Of a stretch of DNA of 64,000 nt, positions 34,861 through 41,851 are shown piece after piece (position 1 is the first letter of the stretch; every line of letters begins with the position of its first letter). The notes under the pieces were generated by a model. The model was not told where the DNA came from. It saw nothing but the letters and a program-made list of their open reading frames with translations, and did no database searches. Made by a program: the position numbers and the translations under genes. The stretch is from an uncultured Bacteroidia bacterium (GTDB lineage Bacteria > Bacteroidota > Bacteroidia > Bacteroidales > F082): positions 62,001 to 126,000 of the forward strand of contig CADCJI010000001.1 in the NCBI GenBank assembly GCA_902801625.1, read 5' to 3'.

Positions 34861-35747
34861 GCTAGTTCTGTTATTCGTTCAATGGTAATGTTTTTACTAT
34901 GCTTTCTTCTTATTTCAAGAGTGTTTGGAAATAACAAATCAGCAGAATGCGTTAGCAACTCGAATCCAACTTGTTTCTTGCTAACGGTATATTTCAAAGG
35001 AAATCTATACAATTCAGAGTTTGCATACATTTCTCTGATTTGAGGGACATCATCGTAAGATAAAACCCAATTAAAATGTGCTTTATTCTGAAGGAAGAAA
35101 GCCAAATCTTCGTGATCTCTTTTCAAATAGTGATTCATGTATAAGCTTTTTCCTTTTATGTAATACGGCGGGTCAAGATAAACAAACACATCGTTGTCCA
35201 ATTGTCTCAAAAAAGCCAAAGCGTCTTCATTACTAACATTAATTCGTTTTTTATTGGCGGCTATGGTTTCCAACCGTTGAATCAAGTCAAGTTTGTTGAA
35301 TCGGCAATCAATTTTGTACTTTGCTTTGCTTTGTTTTTCTTCTGTTGAGCCTCCTATTGCACCGCCAAAAATTACGCCCGAGCGATTTGTTCTCGACATG
35401 AAAAAGGTTGCAACTCCCAGCTCAAAAGAGGGCTCGTTTGATTTTTGTATAACATCCCTTTGTTTATACCATTCTATCAATGTTACAGGGATATTTTGGA
35501 TGGCTTGAATGAACCTATCAGATTCGTTTACTAGTGAATACCAAAATGAATATATTCCAATGTTTGCGTCATTGATTATAATTTCATCTACGTGATTATT
35601 TAAAAGAAGATTGATAGCTGCACCAGCACCTCCTGCGTATGGCTCGGCATAATGAATCTCTTGCAATCCATTTCTTTGAAACAGATCGACGAAGAAATTG
35701 GTCATTAACGACTTGCCTCCAGGATATCTAAGCGGACTACTATTCAT
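34857..35747 (-). CDS. D12-class DNA adenine methylase (Dam-like)
   Basis: 296 residues. Motif I AEPYAGGAGAAI (about residues 34-45), motif IV VYLDPPYYIKG (about 189-199), and the N-terminal LRYPGGKS typical of D12 methylases. It transfers methyl from SAM to adenine N6 in DNA. In this operon it likely marks self DNA for the MrcB/DUF2357 nuclease. It overlaps the ParB-like gene by 8 nt. Target site cannot be read from sequence. Confidence 0.9.
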   Translation of the reverse strand: MNSSPLRYPGGKSLMTNFFVDLFQRNGLQEIHYAEPYAGGAGAAINLLLNNHVDEIIINDANIGIYSFWYSLVNESDRFIQAIQNIPVTLIEWYKQRDVIQKSNEPSFELGVATFFMSRTNRSGVIFGGAIGGSTEEKQSKAKYKIDCRFNKLDLIQRLETIAANKKRINVSNEDALAFLRQLDNDVFVYLDPPYYIKGKSLYMNHYLKRDHEDLAFFLQNKAHFNWVLSYDDVPQIREMYANSELYRFPLKYTVSKKQVGFELLTHSADLLFPNTLEIRRKHSKNITIERITELA

Positions 35748-37218
35748 CTTGTAAACTATTGTCTTTTATGTCAAGTAAAATTTCAAATAATGGGAACAGA
35801 AAGTCCCAAAAACGATTGAGAAATTCTTTGTATGATAATGAAGTAGAGCTGCTATGAATAAAACTATTTAATACATCTAATGAGAATTGATTAGATGGGT
35901 TCAAGAGTTTTTCCACGATGGTTTTAGTATTACCTGAAAGTTTGTTATCTTTGAGATAACTTAACCGCTTTTGAAGTGTTATTTCAGAAAAAGTGTTTTT
36001 GCATTGTTTGCAAATATCTTGCTCCAACCCTTCTGCAACAATATAATTTCGAACAGAAATATCAAGAAACACCCTTATCGCAGCACTTGTAGAATGTGCG
36101 TATTTTGCTGTGGGAATGTTTTTTAATTCTTCAAATAATTCTCTAAGTTTTGTATCTGTTGTATTTAAATCGTAAATAGAAAGAATCAGACGTTTTCGAT
36201 AAGGATCATTTTTCATTATCATTTTAACAACAGACGAATTCGGCTGTGCTTGCTCATTCTTTTCTCTAATAATAATAGATTCTTCACCATTTTGTTCATT
36301 AAGCCCGTTGTTTGTGGTTGGAGATAACACTACTTGTGGTAATTTGTCCAAAATAGAAGGAGCATCTGCAGCCTTCATTCTTGTATTTATCTTTTCTGCG
36401 ACTATTTGTTTGATTAATTCCACAAAGGCTTTGTTGAAGGTGTCGATTTCTGCATTTATTCGAATGTCTGTGCCTTCAAATTCAATACCCCAGCGTTTTT
36501 TAACATCAGCATATCCAAAGAAACGTTCAAGAATTGTAATTGGAAAACGATAAGAATTGGCTTTCTCAAATTCTTCTACAGTTAGAAGATTTCGAATCTC
36601 TTCTTTTTTGATGTAATCCTTGATTTTCAAAATCCGGATATAACTCTCTATGTCGGATTTGTTCATGGATGTTATTTCTAGCATTTTATCAATATCATCC
36701 TTGTATTTTTCGTAAAGTGATGCTATCCAACGTTGTTGTTGAACTCTGCTCCATGAACGTCGCAACGAGGAAGTACTATTCCTTTGATTAATATACCACT
36801 CTGCTGCTTCTAATGAGGGTGCTATGCTAACAGATACTTTGCGTAAAGTTTCTTTATCGATTTTAATGGCGTATTTGCGAATAAAGGCTCTAATGCTTTT
36901 GGGTGCTTTCTCTGGATGTCTTAATAATTTCATAGCCAAGATACGACGATTACCCTCTGCTACATAGAACTTTTTGTTTTGTTCATTTTGCCATACAACG
37001 ATGGGATCCGATGGGATAAATCCCATTTCTGCAATAGATTTAACCAAATCACAAAAACCATCTCTTTCTCCGTCGTCTGTTATAAGATCTTCCGCATAAT
37101 CAGATATATATTTATGATCCTCTTCTGGGTTTAATCGAGGATTATCTGGCCATAATCTTAACTCATCTACAGTTCTGAAGGTTCTTTTAGAAAGCCAAGC
37201 GTAATTCTTATTATTCAT
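35740..37218 (-). CDS. ParB-like nuclease-domain protein, first gene of the defence operon
   Basis: 492 residues. The ParB/sulfiredoxin-like domain lies at about 10-120 with NEQNKKFYVAEGNRRILAMKLL; GNRR is the ParB nucleotide-binding box. A helical middle and a C-terminal domain (LDISVRNYIVAEGLEQDICKQCKNTF) of unknown type follow. It is not a chromosome-partition ParB: no ParA is adjacent and the HTH is not typical. It may give the methylase/nuclease system specificity or DNA loading. Confidence 0.75.
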   Translation of the reverse strand: MNNKNYAWLSKRTFRTVDELRLWPDNPRLNPEEDHKYISDYAEDLITDDGERDGFCDLVKSIAEMGFIPSDPIVVWQNEQNKKFYVAEGNRRILAMKLLRHPEKAPKSIRAFIRKYAIKIDKETLRKVSVSIAPSLEAAEWYINQRNSTSSLRRSWSRVQQQRWIASLYEKYKDDIDKMLEITSMNKSDIESYIRILKIKDYIKKEEIRNLLTVEEFEKANSYRFPITILERFFGYADVKKRWGIEFEGTDIRINAEIDTFNKAFVELIKQIVAEKINTRMKAADAPSILDKLPQVVLSPTTNNGLNEQNGEESIIIREKNEQAQPNSSVVKMIMKNDPYRKRLILSIYDLNTTDTKLRELFEELKNIPTAKYAHSTSAAIRVFLDISVRNYIVAEGLEQDICKQCKNTFSEITLQKRLSYLKDNKLSGNTKTIVEKLLNPSNQFSLDVLNSFIHSSSTSLSYKEFLNRFWDFLFPLFEILLDIKDNSLQDE

Positions 37219-37319
37219 TGATATATAGTTTTTTTTGTTTTATTACTTTTTCGCTAATATCATACAACCATTTCTGTATTAAAAGGTATTATTAATGTCT
37301 TTATTACTACTCACAGTTA

Positions 37320-37934
37320 TTAGTCTATTAAATTCCTCTCCAAAAACTCCTTCAACGCCCCCAAATACGCCGCATCTAAAATCCAGTGTTGGGCGTTCTC
37401 GTAGTTGCGGTTGGGTTCTTTGATCAACTCCTTTTGGCTCTTCGACTCTCCCAACAAGGCTTCGAGATAACCGTAAATCTTGGTTTTCTTGGCTGGCGTG
37501 GTCAAGGGCGGTGGCGTTCTGTCTGGAATGTCCAATTTCACCAGTTCCTTTTCGTAGCCTTCCCAACATTCAAAAATCGGCTTGTTGTTCGGGTTGATGA
37601 TGTTTTCCAATAAGTCTTCCAACGCACCTGCATCTTTGTCGTTGGGAAGCAAAAATAACTCAAACTCCAAACCATTGTCTTGTTTCCATTTGAGTATGTC
37701 GGAACGACGGGCATCAATGTCTTTGTCTGCATCAATGATGACGATATTTGTGCCGCCATTGTCGGTCATGGTTTTCATGCGCTGTTGCCAAGCGGCTCCT
37801 TTGAGATTGGTCCAACCGTCCAGCTTCACGATGCTATTCTCAGGAACCTCAACGCCCCACAAATGATGAATGTATTGCTTGAAGAATACCACATCAGCAA
37901 TGCCCTCTACATATATGGTGAACAAGCCTTTCAT
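37320..37934 (-). CDS. TOPRIM-like DUF3226 protein, partner of the OLD-type ATPase
   Basis: 204 residues. TOPRIM features: acidic strand IYVEGIADVVFFKQYI (about residues 6-21) and IVIIDADKDIDARR (about 65-78), the E...DxD pattern of TOPRIM metal binding. It starts inside the last codons of the ATPase gene (4-nt overlap), so the two proteins are made together, as in split OLD nucleases and PARIS (AriA/AriB) systems. Confidence 0.8.
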   Translation of the reverse strand: MKGLFTIYVEGIADVVFFKQYIHHLWGVEVPENSIVKLDGWTNLKGAAWQQRMKTMTDNGGTNIVIIDADKDIDARRSDILKWKQDNGLEFELFLLPNDKDAGALEDLLENIINPNNKPIFECWEGYEKELVKLDIPDRTPPPLTTPAKKTKIYGYLEALLGESKSQKELIKEPNRNYENAQHWILDAAYLGALKEFLERNLID

Positions 37935-39010
37935 AACACAACGCTTCTGATTTCAATGTCATTGTTACACGCTTCGGCAAGTCCTTCGTAGGTATATTTA
38001 TAGGCTTGATGCCCTTTCAGTTTGGTGTTTTCAATCGTATAGAGCCGCAACACATCTTGATACTCCGAATGTTCTTCAAGCATCTCGTTCAAGCGGTAAA
38101 GCGTTTCTTTGCTGTGTGTGGTCACAAACACCTGTTTGTTGGTATCGGTGGCTAAGGCGAAGATGGCCTCCCAAAGTTTCTTGTAGGCGGAATAATGCAG
38201 GCCGTTGTCGATTTCGTCAATCAAGATGATGTTGTTCATCGGATTGGCTGAAGCTGCCACGATGTTCAGGTAACGGCGCATACCGTCGCCCATCATGTTT
38301 ACCATCATCAACTGGTCTATACCATCTAGACCGATATATGCGACATTGTTCAATATTTCCCAAGTGGTGATATGGCTGTCAAAATTCGACAAGTATTTCG
38401 TTATGACCTCCTTTTTCTTTCGTTTGGCGAGTTCAACCAAATCGTTAGTTGGGACTCCCAAAGCAATGTCGGCTGGCAAAAACGCCACTGTGTTCTTTTC
38501 CAGATATCCCTCGGCAATCTTTTTGCCAGTGACTTGATTCATCTGATTAAAAGTAACACTGCTCTCATAGTTGCTTTTCTTTTGATTAGCTTCGATTTCG
38601 AACAGCATCTTCAGGGTGTTCAAGAAGGTTTTCGTTTCCGAGGTGGGAATATGTCCTTGGGGTAGATCAACTTGAGCCTTGTCGTCAAAGGTGTATGTCA
38701 TTTCCAATGCCAAATGACGCTTGGATCCATCAAACATTTCAGAGGAAAACTCAGGACTAACCTTTAGATTGCCGTTATGGAACATATATCCCAAATCCGC
38801 AAAACCGCTATAGCCTCGCGACCTAATATAATTGATACTTTGAGGCAGGTCGGGGTTTGACATTCCCATCAACAATAAAAGACTTTCCAACACGGAACTT
38901 TTTCCCGAACTGTTTTGTCCAAGAAAAACATTCACACGCGACAAATCGTCAACCGTCAAATGCTCGATTCCTCTAAAGTTATTGATTTCCAAGTTTTTGA
39001 ATCCGTCCAT
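37931..39010 (-). CDS. OLD/AAA15-type ATPase (PARIS AriA-like)
   Basis: 359 residues from MDGFKNLEINNFRG (ATG at 39010). The longer frame to 39046 is excluded because the -7 box 39043-39036 lies inside it. Walker A FLGQNSSGKSSVLESL; ABC-like signature near GDGMRRYLNIVAA; Walker B NIILIDEIDNGLHY; and H-loop FVTTHSKE. With the TOPRIM partner it forms an anti-phage-type pair. Own promoter upstream, separate from the ParB-methylase operon. Confidence 0.85.
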   Translation of the reverse strand: MDGFKNLEINNFRGIEHLTVDDLSRVNVFLGQNSSGKSSVLESLLLLMGMSNPDLPQSINYIRSRGYSGFADLGYMFHNGNLKVSPEFSSEMFDGSKRHLALEMTYTFDDKAQVDLPQGHIPTSETKTFLNTLKMLFEIEANQKKSNYESSVTFNQMNQVTGKKIAEGYLEKNTVAFLPADIALGVPTNDLVELAKRKKKEVITKYLSNFDSHITTWEILNNVAYIGLDGIDQLMMVNMMGDGMRRYLNIVAASANPMNNIILIDEIDNGLHYSAYKKLWEAIFALATDTNKQVFVTTHSKETLYRLNEMLEEHSEYQDVLRLYTIENTKLKGHQAYKYTYEGLAEACNNDIEIRSVVL

Positions 39011-39035
39011 AATAGGATATTTGGTGTTTAACCTG

Positions 39036-39043
39036 CAAATATA
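39036..39043 (-). promoter_or_regulatory. -7 box of the OLD/TOPRIM pair
   Basis: Minus strand TATATTTG, perfect TAnnTTTG, 26 nt before the ATG at 39010. Confidence 0.55.
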
Positions 39044-39093
39044 CACAATTCTATCAAATCAGTCTCAATTTGTCGGCCTTTTCTTTTTGCCCA

Positions 39094-39963
39094 TCACATT
39101 TTTCCCCGCAGCGCCTCAGTCCCAATCTCCATCCTGCTAAAAGCAAACCATTTCTTGCCCAAGTCCTTCATCGAGGCACCGAGGTGATATACCGTGTCGT
39201 CGATGCAGAGGAAGCGGTCGTGGGCGTTTTGGAACGCATCGATGGTGATGGGACGGTATTGCGCGTTGTGGCGCTGTAGGTCGAGGGCGAGTTGTTGGGT
39301 AAGGTTGCGTGTGTAAATCTGTGCGCTCACTCCATCGGCGCGTTTGTCGAGTAGGGTCAGCACCGTGTCGTCCACGTAGTTGTCAAACAAGATGATGCGA
39401 CTTTTTGCGCTGCGTACCAAGTCGCTGACGAAGGTGTAGGCGTCGAAGATCTGTCCGTCGAAGAAGATTCCTTCCACAGGAGGCAAGGCGGTATGGACAA
39501 AAAAGTCGATTTTCTCTTCCGTCTTGCTAACACGTTGCTCTAGGCGTTCAAAGCGTTGGTTGACGGAATAGCCTTTGAGCAAAAAGTCTTTCAACACATT
39601 GTTGGCCCATTTGCGGAACATGGTCGCATTGATGCTGTTGACGCGGTAGCCAACGGATAATATGGCGTCCAGATTGTAGAACTTTGTCCTATAGGTTTTC
39701 CCGTCGGTGGCAGTATATTCCAAAATGGAATGAACTGAACTTTCGTCCAACTCGCCACTTTTGAAAATGTTGTTTAGATGCTTTGATATTGCAGGTTGCC
39801 CTACGCCAAACAATAGCGCTATTTGTGTTTGTGTCAGCCAAACTGATTCTTTTGCCATCCTCACCTCCAAGCGGACAGCCTCATTCGGTTGGTAAAGCAC
39901 AATCTCGTTTTCTTGCATCTGCATCTTGGATTCTACTTTTGTGATGTCTGTGTTATGGCCCAT
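39094..39963 (-). CDS. RhuM-family protein with PLD-like C-terminal motif
   Basis: 289 residues from MGHNTDITKVESK. The RhuM part (about 15-140) has an HTH (VWLTQTQIALLFGVGQPAISKHLNNIF) and YNLDAILSVGYRVNSINATMFRKWAN. The C-terminal part has AHDRFLCIDDTVYHLGASMKDLG, close to the HxKx4D motif of phospholipase D-type nucleases but with Arg for Lys. RhuM proteins lie in defence and pathogenicity islands; function is poorly known. Its promoter is shared with the LPD3-like gene at 55.6 kb. Confidence 0.8.
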   Translation of the reverse strand: MGHNTDITKVESKMQMQENEIVLYQPNEAVRLEVRMAKESVWLTQTQIALLFGVGQPAISKHLNNIFKSGELDESSVHSILEYTATDGKTYRTKFYNLDAILSVGYRVNSINATMFRKWANNVLKDFLLKGYSVNQRFERLEQRVSKTEEKIDFFVHTALPPVEGIFFDGQIFDAYTFVSDLVRSAKSRIILFDNYVDDTVLTLLDKRADGVSAQIYTRNLTQQLALDLQRHNAQYRPITIDAFQNAHDRFLCIDDTVYHLGASMKDLGKKWFAFSRMEIGTEALRGKM

Positions 39964-39986
39964 ATCTTTATTAATTGAATTACGCC

Positions 39987-40060
39987 GCAAAGATGCAAAC
40001 CTTGTCAAGAAAAAGCCGTTGAACAAACGTTTGTAGTCGACAGTAGTCGTTTGTTGTCGG
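39987..40060 (-). promoter_or_regulatory. shared promoter/operator module A (10-bp repeats)
   Basis: Near-identical (about nine in ten bases) to 56058-56131. From the gene outward it has a -7-like box CATCTTTG, then TTGACA, then consecutive 10-bp units of the type CGTTTGTnGT / GTCGACnGTA on the plus strand. The units are in helical phase, as expected for a cooperatively bound regulator. It begins 24 nt before the RhuM ATG. Confidence 0.65.
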
Positions 40061-40414
40061 GTAAGTTACTGGGAATGAAATGGATGGGTTTTTTGAAACA
40101 AATCTATCGTAAATCTATCATAAATGGATCGCTTTGTCGTTCCTCCTCGCAATGACGCGAAGCGATGACAAGAAGTGTGTCCCAAGAGCGTAGGAGATGG
40201 CGGATTCTTGTCCGCCATGAGGGTAAAGGGTGGGGCTTTGTCCGTTGCAGTGCTGTTTTTTGTTTTATGCCTTGAGCGGGAATGCCAAAACCAGACTGGG
40301 TTGGGCGGGGAGGAAGGGCCGACATGGCGGGGAAGCGCCCGCTTTGTGCGATGGGACCGATGATGTCGGCCTTGAATTTTTGGTCCTTTTGTTTCAAGAC
40401 AAAAGGACAAGAAT
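40061..40414. other. palindrome-rich intergenic region
   Basis: About 350 nt without a credible gene. It holds several inverted repeats: ATCGCTT/AAGCGAT around a TCGCAATGACG-type dispersed repeat, GGCGGA/TCCGCC (loop TTCTTG), a 9-nt GGCCGACAT/ATGTCGGCC pair at about 40317-40372, and a 10-bp GTCCTTTTGT/ACAAAAGGAC hairpin near 40381-40407 just downstream of the DUF4298 stop. These look like degenerate REP-type sequences and a terminator-like hairpin. Confidence 0.5.
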
Positions 40415-40699
40415 TTATTCAATCGTCCTAATCTGATCCTTCAAACATTGATAATCAGACAGCAGGTCATAGATGCCGTCCTCGCTCAAGACCCCGCGCT
40501 TGAGGTCTTGGGGCAGCTTGCCGGCCTCGTCAGCTTCGAAGTCCTTGCGCCACTGCGGTGAGTTGTAATAAGCCTCCAACTTAGCAATGTCGTGTTCAAT
40601 TTCTGAGAAGTCCTTGATGGCCGCTTCCAGTCGTTTGACGACCTCCTCGCTCTTGTCGAAGAGGGATTCCATGTTTGTGATGCGTTCGATGCGTGTCAT
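40415..40699 (-). CDS. DUF4298 family protein
   Basis: 94 residues, all-helical: MESLFDKSEEVVKRLEAAIKDF, then LEAYYNSPQWRKDFEADEAGKLPQDLKRGVLSEDGIYDLL. The YYxSxxWxxDxExxExGxLPxxLKRGVLSED pattern is diagnostic. Function unknown. Its -7 box is TATTTTTG (40726-40719). Confidence 0.88.
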   Translation of the reverse strand: MTRIERITNMESLFDKSEEVVKRLEAAIKDFSEIEHDIAKLEAYYNSPQWRKDFEADEAGKLPQDLKRGVLSEDGIYDLLSDYQCLKDQIRTIE

Positions 40700-40718
40700 A
40701 ATCAGCGGTTTTAGTGAG

Positions 40719-40726
40719 GCAAAAAT
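40719..40726 (-). promoter_or_regulatory. -7 box of the DUF4298 gene
   Basis: Minus strand TATTTTTG, 20 nt before the ATG; divergent from the yceD promoter 54 nt away. Confidence 0.5.
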
Positions 40727-40779
40727 AGTGAATTTTGCGAAAAATCCACTTCAAATGTTCCACATTCAAATTAATTCCG

Positions 40780-40787
40780 TACTTTTG
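40780..40787 (+). promoter_or_regulatory. -7 box of yceD-rpmF
   Basis: TACTTTTG, perfect TAnnTTTG, 21 nt before the yceD ATG. Confidence 0.55.
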
Positions 40788-40807
40788 CAGCCCGATTTTT
40801 AGGCAGA

Positions 40808-41335
40808 ATGGAAAAGAAGAACGAATTCCTGATTCCGGTCAGCGGCCTTGCCCTTGGAAGCCATACCTTTGAGTATGAGATCAATAATGATTTCTTCGCA
40901 GGGATGGATTACTCCGAAGTACAGCAAGGAAAGGTGTCGGTGAAGTTGGATATCGACCGTCAGGAGACCATGCTGACGCTGCATTTCGACCTCAACGGGA
41001 GCGTGCGCGTGCCTTGCGACCGTTGCGCCGACGAGTTTGACCAGCACATCGAGAGCCAGCAGGACTTCTTCCTTAAGTTGGGAACGGAGAATGCCGAAGA
41101 GTCGGATGACGTGGCTGTCGTTTCGCCCGATTTGAACGAATACGACATCCGCCCATTGGTGTACGAATACATCATCCTCGCCATCCCGATGCACCGTGTG
41201 CATCCCGAGGGTCAGTGCAACCCCGCTGTGATTGAGATGCTCAACCGCGAGGAAGCACCCGTCGAAGAGGAAGAGACCGACACCATCGACCCACGCTGGG
41301 CCGCTTTGAAAGACATTAAATTGAACGATAAATAA
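40808..41335 (+). CDS. yceD: YceD/DUF177 family protein
   Basis: 175 residues. DUF177 features: LNGSVRVPCDRCADEFDQHIE (CxxC, about residues 54-74) and DIRPLVYEYIILAIPMHRVHPEG, ending near DPRWAALKDI. The gene is conserved immediately upstream of rpmF in most bacteria and takes part in 23S rRNA/ribosome assembly. The standard yceD-rpmF order holds here, but the fabH or plsX that often follow are absent. Confidence 0.95.
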   Translation: MEKKNEFLIPVSGLALGSHTFEYEINNDFFAGMDYSEVQQGKVSVKLDIDRQETMLTLHFDLNGSVRVPCDRCADEFDQHIESQQDFFLKLGTENAEESDDVAVVSPDLNEYDIRPLVYEYIILAIPMHRVHPEGQCNPAVIEMLNREEAPVEEEETDTIDPRWAALKDIKLNDK

Positions 41336-41369
41336 CAATTGGTAATTAACTAGTTAAAATAACAAAGAA

Positions 41370-41555
41370 ATGGCACATCCTAAAAGAAGACAGTCTCATA
41401 CCAGAGGCGCTAAGAGAAGAACACATTACAAGGCTGAAACCCCGAACGTGACCATCGATCCTACCACTGGCACCATGCACATGATGCACCGTGCTTACTA
41501 TGTGGACGGCGACCTGTACTACAGAGGTCAGCTGGTCATGGCCGCCAAGCAGTGA
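41370..41555 (+). CDS. rpmF: 50S ribosomal protein bL32
   Basis: 61 residues: MAHPKRRQSHTRGAKRRTHY start, typical bL32, with the Bacteroidota tail YYVDGDLYYRGQLVMAAKQ. The zinc CxxC pairs found in some bL32 proteins are lacking (Cys-free form). Gene follows yceD by 34 nt. Confidence 0.98.
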   Translation: MAHPKRRQSHTRGAKRRTHYKAETPNVTIDPTTGTMHMMHRAYYVDGDLYYRGQLVMAAKQ

Positions 41556-41680
41556 TTGCTGGCGTGTGATCACGGCTCCAACATGGACGGGAAAGGGCGT
41601 TTTGTACCCTTGATGGGATAAAAAATTGGAAATTTTTCCAAAAAAATGTCCAAAAGTGTGCCGTGAATAAAAATAATGCT

Positions 41681-41793
41681 TATCTTTGCATCAGTTTTCG
41701 ATGCAAGAGCATTGAGAAAAAATAAAGTCGGATTTTTTTCATAATCTTTATATTGTTTTTCCCCTCCTTTTTCCCCATCAGGAGGGGTTTTTT
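41681..41793 (+). ncRNA. candidate small RNA or terminated leader before the S46 gene
   Basis: A perfect -7 box TATCTTTG (41681-41688) is followed about 75 nt later by an intrinsic terminator CCCCTCC/GGAGGGG with six T (41761-41793). A second -7 box for the peptidase gene lies only after the terminator (41807-41814). Any RNA from the first promoter would be about 100 nt and non-coding. It could also be the rpmF terminator with a chance upstream box. Confidence 0.4.
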
Positions 41794-41806
41794 GTTGTGT
41801 TTTTTC

Positions 41807-41814
41807 TATCTTTG
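41807..41814 (+). promoter_or_regulatory. -7 box of the first S46 peptidase gene
   Basis: TATCTTTG, 38 nt before the ATG at 41852, directly after the terminator at 41761-41793. Confidence 0.55.
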
Positions 41815-41851
41815 CATCCTCAATAGCAAAAATCATCAAACACATAACACA

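Noticed and set aside
35740-37218. Chromosome-partition parB or plasmid origin
   Set aside because: No parA, parS-like repeats or replication gene nearby; the gene is translationally coupled to a methylase.
39010-39046. Start of the OLD-type ATPase at 39046
   Set aside because: A perfect -7 box lies within that extension, so those codons cannot be in the main transcript.
40066-40422. 118-residue minus-strand frame upstream of RhuM
   Set aside because: Sequence derives from palindromic repeats; peptide is low-complexity with no homology pattern.
41570-41845. 91-residue minus-strand frame between rpmF and S46 gene
   Set aside because: It runs through a terminator and two promoter boxes on the plus strand and has no domain; a non-coding RNA is more plausible there.
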